DNA of 64,000 nucleotides, taken from assembly GCF_019112545.1 (NCBI RefSeq), contig NW_025064883.1, positions 1,376,100 through 1,440,099 on the forward strand, written 5' to 3'. Within the stretch, counting starts at the first letter, position 1. Each line of letters begins with the position of its first letter. Made by a program: the position numbers and the translations under genes. This document shows, in pieces, positions 31,786 through 44,095 of the stretch. Source of the DNA: Guyanagaster necrorhizus. Taxonomy: Eukaryota; Basidiomycota; Agaricomycetes; Agaricales; Physalacriaceae. The notes beneath the pieces were generated by a model. It saw only the letters and a list, made by a program, of their open reading frames with translations, ran no database searches and had not been told where the DNA came from.

Positions 31786-34608
31786 TTAAGAATCATCCCC
31801 GTCATCCCGTCCAAATCCACCCACAGGTTCATATGTAGCTTCCGTGGTATCCCTTCTCCAAACCCATATCAACCCTAGGAAAAATATAGAAATGGCAAAT
31901 ATGCCCAGAACACCTACTACGATGGGGGCTCCGTATGCAACCCACCAGGGAGGCTGGTACGGCATCAGAACACGGTCAATCTGGATTACGCCTCCAGTTC
32001 CGCCTCCGGTGGTCGTCCTTCCCCATGCCTGCACCCTGGCCCAATCTGCTGTGCCGTCTGTTCCTCGCGCACCTTTAATGCCTACGATGTATGAATTCGA
32101 TCCGTCATCCTCCTGGCGGAAGATGACATCTCCATAAGTAGACTCTGGCGAGCGGAGAGTCATATATGTTGCTGAATCATCAAGAGGGAGTGGTCGATTG
32201 TTGTTCAGTGCATCGCTGTCAGCACCGACGAGGGATCTCGAGCGTCCTACTGGCGTAGGTATGAGGTGTTGTCCCACAATCAACTGTAATCTCGGCACAT
32301 CTTCAAACAGTGATGTCAAATTGTATTCCTTGAACGCGTCATCCGTGGGACAAAGTAGTGTCCATCCAACACCGGACAATCCCTGATCCGCCCACGGAGA
32401 CCCATCAGGAGGCGCTGTGCCGTTCAGAACCCAGTCAAACCCAGCCTTCGTAACCATGTTGGTCATTGTGCTTCCTTTGGCTGCCTTGACAAGTTTCCCG
32501 ACGGTCAGTTGGACTGATCGAGGGATCAGAATGTCGGAAACTTCATGAATTACTCCCGTCTGCGTTAGGATGTCCCTCATGTACAACTCGGTCCGCATTC
32601 CTACCCAGCCACCACTTGCACTCAGATACAAAGTGCCATTCGTCATGCGATCCAGCGTTAGATCTGACCCTTCGACACTTGAGAAGGTATGCTGAGAACC
32701 ATTCCGCAGACTCTCGGAATATTCCGCGGTGTCCAGAGTATGATGTAGAAGAACATTCTCTAAGTCACGCTTGGATGACGCCGCTAAGAGATGCGCAGAG
32801 ACCAATAAGCCCAACCGTTTGAACGCAGAATTATGAGGTATGAGGAGAGACGTGCGGGGCGTCGTTTTCAATGTTTCTGCAATAGAAGTAGAAAAGACGG
32901 CTGCCAAGAATGAGGACAGATCCAGGTAAGGCAAGGCGGTTTGCAGCGCGTCAGCGGGAGGTTCTAGTGGCCGTGAGATGAAGTAAATAAAGGTGTTGTT
33001 GACCTCGACTGAGGTTTTATGAGCTCAAGGAGAAGCAGGGAAGGTTCAGAGGCGCTTACTCGGTTCATCAATAACGCTGGCACCTCCAAAGAATACTTTC
33101 TTTGAGTCTGAGGACTTGTCCTGATGAACGTCAACCGCCAAAACCTGTCTGCCACCGTCAAGACCTTTCTCCTTCAGTGCTGTCTCCAGCAACATCCCAG
33201 GAGACAGTTTCTTGGGTGTCCAATGGCCTGGGATGAAATGGTACTGCAATAATTTCTTCATGGCTTCGGAACCAGGTTCAGGAAGATCGCTGTGACCAAA
33301 TATAGACAGGACATCGTTTTTCGGGGCAAGGATCGTATATTTAGCTTCGGTATCATTGATTAGAGAAGTCAGCTCGGCGGAATGGAGAAGAGACACAAAA
33401 TTTGTGCAGTTCAAAGCCAAAAGATACTTCTCCGGGGTTAATTGAAGAGCGCCCGGCGGCATTATAAGGGATGAAACAAGGTGAAGGACACCGTTGGACG
33501 CGTAAATGTCTGGTTCTACCAAGTCAGCTGAGGAGATCATGGTCTTCTCAGGAGATACAACAATTTCGAGCTTTGTACCATCGATTGTTGTTACTGTAGC
33601 GATGTCAGCTGCTGGCGAGACAAATATGAAAGGACACGTGCAATTTACTGCTGGATCAAATTGTTCCGACCACTTAACTTCCTTCTCTGCTACGGCATGC
33701 ATGTTCAAAATGCGATTGAGATCATCGGTAGCATATGGACTCTCGAGATATAAACGTTCCAGGGGATCCAAGGCGTCCCACGCACCATTAATAGGTAAAA
33801 ACAAGGTCAATGCCTCTGTGGAGTTCAGAGTACGAGTAATCTCCGGAGTGAGAACATTGTGGAAATATGAAACCAAGGATAGTTTGGAGACAACGGTCGC
33901 TGCACAGAAAGATTAGCTCGGAATAAAAGACATAACATATGGAGAAGATGCACCCAAGTCAGGTGGTGGTTCTAGCATTCTATCCACACCAAGCACGACC
34001 CCGTTATCTGTGTCGACTTTGCCCTTGATGACTTCAACACCGTCTTTGCCGTTTGCATCCACCCCAACCCATACGCTTTCCTTGCGGGAGGCTACGCGTA
34101 ATCGTTGCGGTTCCCCACCGAGGCTTCCTCCTGGGACGGGCATCCATGGAGGGTATGGTGGTGGTTCCTTGGAAGGGGGATCACCAGGCGTACGGGGAAA
34201 GTGCAGGGTCTTAAGCACATTAATCGGTTCAGAGTCGTCGGGGAGAGCAGTGATGGAGTAATTAAGGAGATGGTAGAACAACTGCTGCCTAAGCTTCTCC
34301 TGGAGATTGTCGGTCAGTATTAAGTTGGAGTCATCAAGGACGGAATTCCAGAGAGTGTTTGAATAGTGCTTTATAGCATCATTTGTAGGTGCAAAGAGGG
34401 TACTTCCGTTCAAACGGTTGAGAGTGGGTATGAGACGCGCCCTCTGCAAAAGACAAAGCAAAGATGTGTAATCCGGGTCGGCAGACAGGGCGTCAACGAG
34501 GGTAGTCGAAGCGGTGGATGGGTCAGTCAGCGGTACCTGTGCTGGACTGACCAGCTGCATTGGGAAGCTGATCAAAGCAGAAGCAAAGGCAAAGCGCCAG
34601 AGACGCAT
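31786..34608 (-). CDS. Multi-domain fasciclin (FAS1) membrane protein
   Basis: Three exons (34608-33954, 33899-33060, 33008-31786) give 905 residues. A signal peptide (MRLWRFAFASALISFPMQLV) is followed by about five FAS1 repeats. Each shows a T-x-F-x-P-x-N/D-x-A block (TLFAPTNDAIKHY; LTLFLPINGAWDAL; YTILAPKNDVL; TSLLIPHNSAF; LLCPTDDAFKEY) and a later H-x-x-x block (YHLLNYSI; HAVAEKE; YHFIPGHWT; HHTLDTAEY; QHLIPTPV). A membrane helix near the C-terminus (YGAPIVVGVLGIFAISIFFLG) leaves a short cytosolic tail. Many N-glycosylation sites are present. FAS1 domains mediate cell adhesion and matrix contact; a related yeast vacuolar protein is YLR001C. Divergent from Rav1 with 248 bases between starts. 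Confidence 0.9.
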
Positions 34609-34856
34609 AGCGATGCGCGTACGATAGTGACAACGACGATGGCAAGACGAATGAACGGTGGGCGAGGTTGAATGGGAAAAACGAGGCTCCGGCCCCCCCG
34701 ACTGCGTGTTTCGGAGCAAGCGTCATTGCCACGAGGCATTTATTTATTTATTATTTAGTATATTGGTCAATTCATAAATATTCCCGTCCGAAACACCTAG
34801 TTCTACGACTACTACTACCTGCAATGAACCCTTGACCGACTACTGCGACGTACACC

Positions 34857-37800
34857 ATGCTAGATCTCCAGCAAAGCTATCTCGGAGCGCCAACTAATCG
34901 TCTTCATCACTTGGTACTGCCCCACGAGACACTTCTGGTATTGTCGCTCATCATGGTTTCTATTTCAACGCGCTCATCCTGCCCAGCTGTATTCTGCTGC
35001 AGATGCTGTCATGATACTCAATGCCGCTACCCTGAAACTCAGACGGGTTCTCGCATTTTGGGAGGCATATCCGAGCTTGACCCATACGGTAGATCATGTG
35101 TCCTGCATCTCTGTAGACTCGGGTATGAAGCTTGTACGTCCTTCGGCTGGGTTCGTCTATATATGCATAACCGCTGTCTAGATAGTCGCTTCGATGGGTA
35201 ACCGCATAGCCTCATGGTCCCTCTCTGGAGTCCAGCAAGACACTTGGCATATACATTCGACCCTCACCCTCCCTCCGGACCACAATGTTACCGCAATGCA
35301 CAACAAATCCGGTATTCGCAAATCATCTTATACCACAAATGACGCGTCTGACTGCATCCAGGGCTCCTTGCAATTGCAACCGAAAGAAGTTTGTCTGTGC
35401 ATACTCTCATTCTCGATAACGACTTGCCTACTTGGGCTCAGAAGTGGATGGTTCGGTGAGTAATCTGCAGCATTTGTATCACGCTCCCTCATGTATTTCC
35501 AGCCTAAAGGATGCACCTCCTGTAGTCCGCTTTGCGCCATCGCTGATGTATATTGCCACAAACTCCAAGATTGACAACTCTGTCAAACTTTACTCTACGA
35601 CATCTGGGCGACAAACCCAAATCATCCCCCATCCTCGGCCCGTCAAAAAGGTTTCTTGGCGTCACTCGCAACTGTCGAGTCGGTTTGTGTCTCGATATCT
35701 GCTACAGCATAATCTCAATTAGTTTCCAGAGACGATTTAATACTATTTACGGTCACCTCCGACGCTACTCTTCGAATATTCTTCCCTGTCCTTGATTCTC
35801 CGCAATTCCTACAGCTTCATGCTTCCCTCGACCTTTATTCGTCACTGCCGTTATCTATAACCTCTGTGCATCCTGAGATACAACATTCCTCTGTCTTTTA
35901 TCTAGACCGTGAAGTCATTAGACGGTCATCAGACAAGATTTTGGCAAATTGTCCCAGTGAGGATAATGTTCGCACCAGGAGAATCCAGGATATCAAAGAA
36001 GAAGGATGGGACCTATTTCTACATGTACTAGGGGATGGCTCTATCGTTGTGACTGCTGTAACCGTAAGCTTTACACGTTGTGCTTCGTTTGCGTACTTAC
36101 CCCTTCCTCAGAACATCGATCGCCGACCACCAACCCTCCTCAAGAAATTTACACTCCAACAATCTCCCCCTTCCACATTACCAAGCGTTCCGACATATCT
36201 CTACTTCCTGCCTAATTCCAATGAACCCTCGATTACTGTCGTAATAGCGCCTGACCTCACCTCATATCAATTGTCACCCGTGGCTTTCTTCGATGCCCAA
36301 GAGGACGGCCTCCGGTTGTGTGCATGTAGCCCTGAGGTCTCTCCGGAAGAGTACTCCGAAATTGTACGATTCGTCAGGACACCAGAAGGTAGGGGAGTTG
36401 GTGTCATTCGCAAGAGTGGAGGGCAAGTTTGGACACTTGCTCAAGGCGACAAAGAGCTGAATCGATCTGGTTCTGGCGACCTGGGCGGCAAAATTGTCGT
36501 TCTTGATAAAGGTCAGTTTTATCCAATTCACACAACGAGTCCATATTTACCATGCCGTGAAGGACGAACATTTGCAACATACAATACATCTGACACTACG
36601 TTAACACTACATACTCAGCCTCCTAGTTCACTCACCTTGCCTTCGATTAACTCTTTCTTTACTCTACCATCGAAATCCAACATCGAGTCTATTATCGGCA
36701 TCACTGACGACCTGTCGGTTTGCCATATCCAGCTCAGAACTGCTGCTTCTATGACTCTCTTCCTGCATTCTCATGCCCCCCTTCCTCTATCATCCCCTCC
36801 TGTCATGATTGTCCCTGTCGATCCAATGGCCTGGGGTCTTGACCATCCTTGGATGGAACACAATGTCCTTCTTAGCGTGTCAGATGTCGGAGAATTAGGA
36901 TTTTGGGTACCACAAGAAATTACAGGGAATGGATCTCGGGGTTTAAACGGAAGACAAAACTCCACCGCTTCAACATGGGTTTGCACCGGCAGGGTTCGGA
37001 CGGGCAAGACGGCCATAAAAAGGGCGAAGTGCAGTTCTGCTAAGAAGACAGCGTTGAGTGTGTTAGTGTCTCTTACAAATTTGACATCCTTGCTGATTTT
37101 ATTTGGGAATAGTTGTCCCTAGTTCTGAAGGGGAGGAATTGACTATATGGGACTCGAAGGAGTCGGAATTTGCCTCTGGGCTGGAATACCGGAGGGTGTT
37201 CAGGTATTTACTTCATCTTCTACAGTGTCCTGCGTTGGTACTGATCGGAGGTTTAGTGAACCCATCAATGACCTTGATTGGACTACAACTCCAGATATGC
37301 AGTCTATCTTGGCTGTCGGATTTCTACATCATGTAGAACTTCTTTGTCAGCAACGAATGACGTATTTCGATGAAGGACCCGGATGGTCAATATGTTGGAA
37401 GATTGACATCCGAAGGTGAAGTGGAACTTATGGTTTGGTTCATATAATTTTTATGGCTGACGTTGTGCCTCCAGCTTTATTCCGTATCCAATCAGTGACT
37501 CCATTTGGCTAGCAAATGGGTCTTTTTTGATAGGAGCGGGCCATCAAATGTTCCTGTATGGACAAGATGTGTCTTCTTCCAGAGGAGGCATCACGAGTAC
37601 TTTCGGTGACGAAAGTCTTTTTGATTATGTGGCGCGGCAGAATGGTCCATTAGAGGATTATCATCCTCAGATGTTGTTGCAATGTCTTCTATGGGGTATA
37701 TCATGAACGTAATGTTTCTTGCCGCTAGACTTATTGTTTATTTGACAGAAAAGCTGGAATTGGTCAAAGACATCATTGTCAATCTGGCGAAGGACGTTAA

Positions 37801-39822
37801 GGCAGGAAAGCCGCCCAAGGATTTTACTACTGTTCCTGTCGAACGCTTCCTTCGACCCAGTAATGCGCTACAGGTACGTCCCTAAATTGTCGAATTAAGA
37901 AGCGAGGCATATCGACCGCGCACCCAGAGAGCTTCACACAAGAAGCGATACACGCAGTTGTTCGATGGTCCTGACTTAGGGGATGACAAGTAGGTCTATT
38001 TTTCCTTTTCCTTCGGAACCTAAGACTCAAGGTGCATAGTGAGGAGAAAGAGTTTTCAAGATCCCTTGTTATGCGCTTAATTGAATCATTAGAAGATCAT
38101 CCGTTGCGCCATCTAACCCCCAACGAACATGCGCATCTCTTGGTGTTGATACAGACAACATTGGAGGTGATAATTGATGTCTACCCCTCGATGCCCCTGT
38201 GCTGAACCCGTATTCTACAGATTGACGAGCAAAGTCGGTCCCTAGATTCTAATGGGTTACGATATTTGATATCCATGCGTTCATTTTACATCTCGAACCG
38301 CCGCGCCTCAACCCCGGCAAGCCCGTCGTCAAAGGGCGCTATTCCACGTAACACGGGCCGGCGCGAACGACTCAGGTATCGGGATATGATTTGGGCATTT
38401 CACAGCGAGAGCCATGGTCTCCTCTTGGAAGCCTCTATTGCTGCATGCAATGGGAGGATGGGGTGGTCTGATGCCAGAGCCCTCGGCATATCTATTTGGA
38501 TGACTTCTGTGGAAACGCTGGTAGCTGCATCCTCCTTCCAAAATCAACAATAATATCTCACTCAAAGGCTAGAAATTACAAATGGAAAATATCGCTCGAA
38601 ACGAGTACATGGTGGACCGGGACCCAACTGCGTGCTCCTTGTTTTATTTTGCCCTAGGAAAGGTGAAGCTGGTGCATAGCTTGTGGCGGCAAGCTGCATG
38701 GCATAAAGAGCAAGGCCTTATGCTCAAGTTTTTGTCCAATGACTTTTCCGAGCATCGATGGCGGACAGCAGCGCTTAAGAATGCCTACGCACTCTTGGGA
38801 AAGCGTCGGTTTGGTATGTACTCTCTCACTGCTCGATCACTTCCCAAATCTGATGTTGACGATAGAGTATGCCGCTGCCTTCTTCCTACTGGGACAGTCT
38901 CTTAAGGATGCTGTCAACGTCTGTATAAAGCAGCTAGGTGACTTTCAAACGGCCATAGCCATAGCTCGGATTGTTGAGCAAAGCAATGAGGGACCTGTAT
39001 TCCTAAATATCTTACAAAACACAGTGTTACCAACGGCATTCAAAGATGGTAATAGGTGGCTTGCTAGTTGGGCTTTTTGGTTGCTGCATAAACGAGACCT
39101 GAGTGTTCGTGTGCTTGTAGTGAGTACCATGGTGTCGCGATGTTTCTCCCTTGATTAATCGTAGAACTAGACTCCTTTGCAAGATCTGGTCAGCGCCCTT
39201 GACATTCAAGTCACTGATATTGGCGAGCCTCACTATGATGATCCAAGCCTAGCCCTTCTATTCTCCCAGCTACGGTCAAAGACTCTTCAAGCTGCCAAGG
39301 GCACAAGTGAAATTTCCGGGAGCTCCGAATTTAATTTCGTGTTACAGATCGCTCGCGTGTTCTGTAGAATGGGTTCGGTCCATTATTCTCAGTTACATCT
39401 AGCTTGAAGACTGATATTAGTCAGGTTGTCATGTCCTCGCGCTGGACCTTGTGCGGTCTTGGGTGTTTGATCGCCCATCTCCTCTCTCTCCACTCCTCAT
39501 AAACGGTGACTACCAAGCTAAAAGCAGTAAAGATGACATTTCTCCGCCAGGTCTGACGATTTCGCGTCGTTCCCGATTTGCTTTCGAACCAGGTTTACGG
39601 CGCCGATCATCAATAATGATCGACATGGATATTATGTCCTTACCTCCTACGCGAACGGCGTCTCCGGAACGGAATGGCCCGAAACTTCCCCCCGTAATCC
39701 AAGAGGATGTCATCAAAGACGAAAGCGACTTCTTCGCTAGGAAAGCTGGGCTAGGAAACTTGATGAAGTCCGCAAAGCAGGATGTGAAGGTTCCAGAGTT
39801 CGATATGAATGCATTCTTTTGA
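34857..39822 (+). CDS. Rav1 subunit of the RAVE complex (V-ATPase assembly)
   Basis: A long gene with more than a dozen exons. Start MLDLQQSYLGAPTNRLHHLVL at 34857, end VPEFDMNAFF at 39822. The N-terminal two thirds carry WD40-type repeats (NAATLKLRRVLAFWEAYPSL; DHVSCISVDSGMKL; DAPPVVRFAPSLMYIAT; HPRPVKKVSWRHS). The C-terminal region is the Rav1p_C domain: LEDYHPQMLLQCLLWGKLELV, then MENIARNEYMVDRDPTACSL, FYFALGKVKLVHSLWRQA, RWRTAALKNAYALLGKRRFEYAAAFFLLG, which is highly conserved in Rav1/DMXL proteins. RAVE binds Skp1 and promotes V1-V0 reassembly of the vacuolar H+-ATPase. Several junctions were judged by conservation; at 38520-38580 the acceptor must be the GGCTAG before AAA TTA CAA to avoid a stop. 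Convergent with GDI. Confidence 0.88.
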
Positions 39823-39960
39823 ACGAGTTCGTTACCGTAAGGATCTTGGGTGACAAAATTACAAGACCTCAGACTTTGATTGTATGCGGACAAAAAGTAC
39901 AATGAATTTATTTAGGTTCCTGAACGAGAACAAAATTTGAAAGAGGAAGTTGCCAAGTCA

Positions 39961-41626
39961 TTAGTTCGATACTTCAACCTCTCGTTTCTTGAGAACAAGG
40001 TCAGATCCAACGACACGCTTCCAAACATCTTGGACGTCCTCGACAACAGTCTCAAAGTGAGAGGTAGCATCATAAGAACGAGTGATGAAGATGTTGTCGC
40101 CTTGACCGGAAGATGTTGGTGTGTACAGCGGGGTGATAGAGACAAACCTAACCATTCAAGAATTAGAGGTGGACCCTACCCGGAAGCACGGTACTTACTT
40201 GTCATGAATGGTACCGAGAAGTTTCAGACCAGGGGCGATCTCCAGCTCGGGCTTGTCCGTCTCAACGATGGTGCTGACGATAGCAACATAGATGTCCTTA
40301 GCGCAAACGTTGTGAGTAGAAGAAACCATCGCAATGTAAATATCTACCAGGCGCGTCAATGGTACACGGTCAATAAGCAGTCCATCACGTACCATTTCGT
40401 CGTCCAACCTGGTTTTGAGGGATGATGATCTGACAACTGTCGCTGTCCTCGGTACCGGGTATGGGATGCTTCAGGAAACAGATGGCTCGGACAACCTTGC
40501 CTTCCTCTATCACTCGAACTTTGCCTCCTTCTGAGATCTTTCCAGCACCAAAGTAGCTTGGGTCGCCGATGACTTGCTTGGCCTTGACCGTCTCTCCACC
40601 ACTGGTCACCCCAACGAATTTACCATCCGCATCAGTGACAATTTCGTCAATGGTCTTGTCGAGCATGTATGTGCCTCCATAGATAGCACTGAGACGGGCA
40701 AAGGACTGCGGCAGTTCGCCGAGGCCGTACAGGGGGTAAATGTATGGGGATTTTCCGTAACGGGCCATTGAGGACGTATAAAGCACGATCCTGTTGTAAG
40801 TTGGGCGTGCTGTTTCTGTGATGTAGCTAAATGAGAATAAGCGAACAGATAAAAGACCGTAGAGCAGTGACAGACTCGTCATCTAAATAAAGGGCCATGG
40901 CGTGACCAATAAAATCCTGTGTTCCGGGCTCCAGGCCAAACTTGTCGTAAACAGTTTTCATTGTATCCTTGTCAAGATCAATACCTGCATAATAGTATTC
41001 AGAAAGAGACATATATAGAAAAAATACACGCCAGACGTAACCAACCTTGGTGAGTGGACGGATCCTCGTCCTTCCAGCTCTGCAAAAACTCAAAGAACTT
41101 CTTGGCGCGTCGCTTTTCAAAGAGTCCCATCAAAGGACTCCGAACTGCCTCCATCTCTGTGCTGGGAACCTTTGAAATCCTGCCATCGCGATAGACGAAG
41201 CTACCGGCGATCTGCTTAAACTCAAGATAGCGGGTAACATCGGTGTGAACGAGGATCCTGGTAAGCTCGCCAGATGCAATGATGAACTTTGGAATGAGGT
41301 CGACGGCATAGTCGCGGTCACGTCCAAGCTCAGAGGGAGGGCTCTGGTCGGGTCTGAACTTGCGATACAACTAGGGGATCACTGTCACTGTTGTTTCACC
41401 TCACGCTCTGCAGGAAAACTTGCCTGGGTCAAATTCAAGCTCGCGCTGTCGCCGCCATAATAGTCATTCCTGTCCATATGCAGGACCTTCTTGCCCTCGA
41501 CAGACAGCAGACCCGACAGTATACATTCTGTCAGTCCTGTACCAAGCACAATGACCTATTCGGAGGCGGTCAGCTGGAGTGTTACGTTACGGAACGATTG
41601 CTGCGTACATCGTATTCTTCATCCAT
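39961..41626 (-). CDS. GDI1: Rab GDP-dissociation inhibitor
   Basis: Start ATG 41626 with a short first exon (MDEEYD, 18 nt), then [18 protein letters not shown], the conserved first sequence block of the GDI/REP superfamily, and [16 protein letters not shown]. Further blocks are [81 protein letters not shown] and, at the end, [23 protein letters not shown] extracts GDP-bound Rab GTPases from membranes and returns them to donor compartments in the cytosol; it is essential in yeast. The second intron (41423-41371) uses GCAAGT...CTAG, the only splice restoring LTQ-LYRKF. The 138-base gap to the convergent Rav1 stop holds both terminators. Confidence 0.92.
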
Positions 41627-41999
41627 AATAGCGAGGAAGGCAACGAGAGCGTGAGAGAGGAAACAAGGGGAGGGAAGAAATGAAGATGGTTGCTACAGCC
41701 AGACCCCTGGCTGCCTAATATATCACTTATCGATGCAACGTGGCGAGGCCCGACAATATTAACACATAGTATTCACCGACCATATGTACATTGAAAGAAA
41801 ACGGATAGAAGTATGGCGTCAATAGTAAGTGCTATAATTTAATTGTTATACTGTACAGTGGAAGGTCCAAGCCTCCGTAATACAACGTGACAACCTGAAG
41901 GTAAGCGTCAAAGCAATCAAAAAAGCAACTAGGATGAATTACAACGTCCAAAGCAAAAATACTGGCCCACAAGCCACAGAGAGAAGAGAAACCATAAAG
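41627..41999. other. Upstream region of GDI, no gene seen
   Basis: A 373-bp AT-rich stretch lies between the Rap1-like gene's stop and the GDI start, both on the minus strand. It presumably holds the GDI promoter and the 3' UTR of the upstream neighbour. I recognised no motif. Confidence 0.5.
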
Positions 42000-43901
42000 T
42001 CAAGATTCGATCTTAGCGTGCTTTGAGCGCTCAGCAAACCCATCGTCATCTTGGGAATTGAGCTTGCGCTTGCCAGCCGTCTGGCTGCTAGATTGTCCAT
42101 TCGTTTCGTTTTGCCTTCGAATTTTCCGAGCGAGCCTCTCAAGAGCTGACGGCAGCTGCGTCAGTCGCAAATAGAAGACCAAAAGTACTGACATACCTTT
42201 CTCATTTCGGCGATAATATTCGGCCCATGCTTTTGGCGACCTTTGCGTATACTATAGGAACATAATATTGGACCGACTTGACGCAAAGGAGAAAAATCAC
42301 CCGACCTTTTCACCGAAAGGCACCCATTTTTCTTGGAAACTTGCTGCACCAAAATTAGCAAACGTGGCAATGTGTCTTGCAGTAATAGCGAGGTCTGCTT
42401 CAGTAAATGGGCCACCCTTTGGTCCCATCGAGCTTTCGTCGAAAGGCGGTATCACGAGATCGTCATCGTTTTCTTCTTCGAGATCGTCGTCACCCTCTGC
42501 ATCCTCTTCCTCTTCTTCTTCCTCTTCCTCCTCCTCCTCCTCCTCTTCTGACGTAGTCAAGTCGCGATATTTAGGACGAGGTCGAGTTGAAGGCTTCTTC
42601 TCCTCTTCAGATTCCTCTTCATCAGTAAGCTCGTCACCTCGAGCAGCGGCAAGGATTTTGTCTGGCATATCATGATTGTTTGACCAGTATGAATACCAAG
42701 ACTGGCTGCTATGGTGAGAAGCCTATGTAAACTTTCAACACAAACATGTACGGAAAACACCAAAGCAGTGAACACAAGCCTTTTCCGCCAGCAATTCACA
42801 TAGATCGTTGCGTGATAAGCTCGGATCTTCTTTGAGTCGTCGTAGAATGAACTTAAGGAAAAAGTCTTTATCCTCGGGCGTGAATTTATTTCCACGGCCT
42901 TGAGGAACAACCTTAGTGGGAGGAGTGGGAGAGCGAGACGGAGGATCAGGAATCTTGAGATCCGCGTGAGGAGGAGGTAGATGTCGGTCAAAGACGGCAG
43001 TGTGCGTTGTGAGACTATTAATGGTGCTGCGACGACCAACTGTAGGAACTGTGGACGTCGCAGAGACAGGCGTACTTGATTTACGCTGTCGGCTTTGTTG
43101 TCGACCTTGTTGCACATTAGGATGGGGTAGGGTTGAGGACGATGCTACGGGCGACGATTCGACCTTGAAGCTGTCCATCGAAGGTTTCTTTGCAGTGACG
43201 ACTTTGACTTGGGGACGCTGGTAGTTCATCTGGGGGTTGTGAGAGTTGATGTACGCGCTGATATCGCGGTCTATGCGAAATTTATGGTCAAGATAGTAGT
43301 CCTTCCACAGACTCGCAGAGTGGCCATTTCTCTAAAAATCCCGTGAAGACGCGTAGATTAGCAGCAAGATACAGAGACTCACCCCGTGAAGACTGTTCAG
43401 TGCATCCTTGTACGACCCGTTCTTGGAATGACACGAAATCAACGCCCTGTAGAGCAAGTCTTCATCTGCCTTTTGAACAGGTGCAGAGTTGGCAACTGCA
43501 TCATGAAGGACCTGTTGGGGAAGGAAAGACACATTAAAACCACTCATTCCCATTCCCATGCTTCCGGCACCGTTCGTAAAGGACTGGTTCTGCATTTGGC
43601 CCGACCACGGCAAGTTGAATTGCTGCTGAGGCGGTGGCGGGTTGTGCATCTGGGTTGGGGTCATCGAATTCTGTGAGTATAGAGGCCACTGGTTCTGGTT
43701 GGCCATTCCGGGGCCGGACTGCGACAGCGACTGCCTCATGTCCATATTATTCGCGTATTGGTTGGACGCTGCCGATGACTGAAAATCGGGATACGGATTC
43801 GAACTGGAGGAAGGAAAACTATTAGTGTTGAAGCCATTGACGTGACCATTATTGAACTGCATGGCGCTGACGTCCTTGGGATACTGGTGGTAGCCGTTCA
43901 T
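42000..43901 (-). CDS. Rap1/TERF2IP-type Myb-domain protein
   Basis: Start MNGYHQYPKDVSAM at 43901. The first third is Gln-, Asn- and Pro-rich and disordered (MHNPPPPQQQFNLPW). Three related helical units follow: EDLLYRALISCHSKNGSYKD with LWKDYYLDHKFRID; FTPEDKDFFLKFILRRLKED ... LAEKAPHHSSQSWYSYWSNN; and, after a long Glu tract, FTEADLAITARHIATFANFG ... WVPFGEKYTQRSPKAWAEYYRRNE. The last two have the F-T-x-x-D start and S-W-x-x-Y-x end of the Rap1 Myb domain (Pfam Myb_DNA-bind_2). The C-terminus is basic (KIRRQNETN, KRKLNS). Rap1 proteins act at telomeres through shelterin, but related Myb proteins are common in fungi, so telomere function is an inference. An in-frame upstream ATG at 43970 is possible but would remove most of the shared promoter. 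Confidence 0.65.
42501..42549 (-). repeat. GAG/GAA microsatellite coding for a Glu tract
   Basis: On the plus strand this is a CTC/CTT run. On the minus strand it is read as about sixteen consecutive Glu codons, mixing GAG and GAA, inside the Rap1-like gene between its second and third Myb-like units. Mixed codons suggest selection for an acidic spacer as well as slippage. Confidence 0.85.
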
Positions 43902-44095
43902 GACGATAGGCTCGACCTGCGGGCTCCTGCAGAGCAGTTGGCTGCAAAAAATTCTATTTCCAATGGTCACGTGACATTCTTGAGCCCCGTGCCAAGGTCC
44001 GGGGCAAGTCCAGGATTCACTTCCTGAAAGTACCCGGCCGCGGTGAAAACAAACCCGGTGGGTGCTCTTCCACTTCTTACTGACCGACGCCCATC
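43902..44095. promoter_or_regulatory. Divergent promoter, Rap1-like / MMSDH
   Basis: 194 bases separate the two divergent start codons. No perfect TATA box is seen. The region includes CACGTG-like AACGTGAC (minus-strand GTCACGTGAC around 43968-43977), an E-box type palindrome that bHLH or bZIP factors can bind. Confidence 0.4.
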
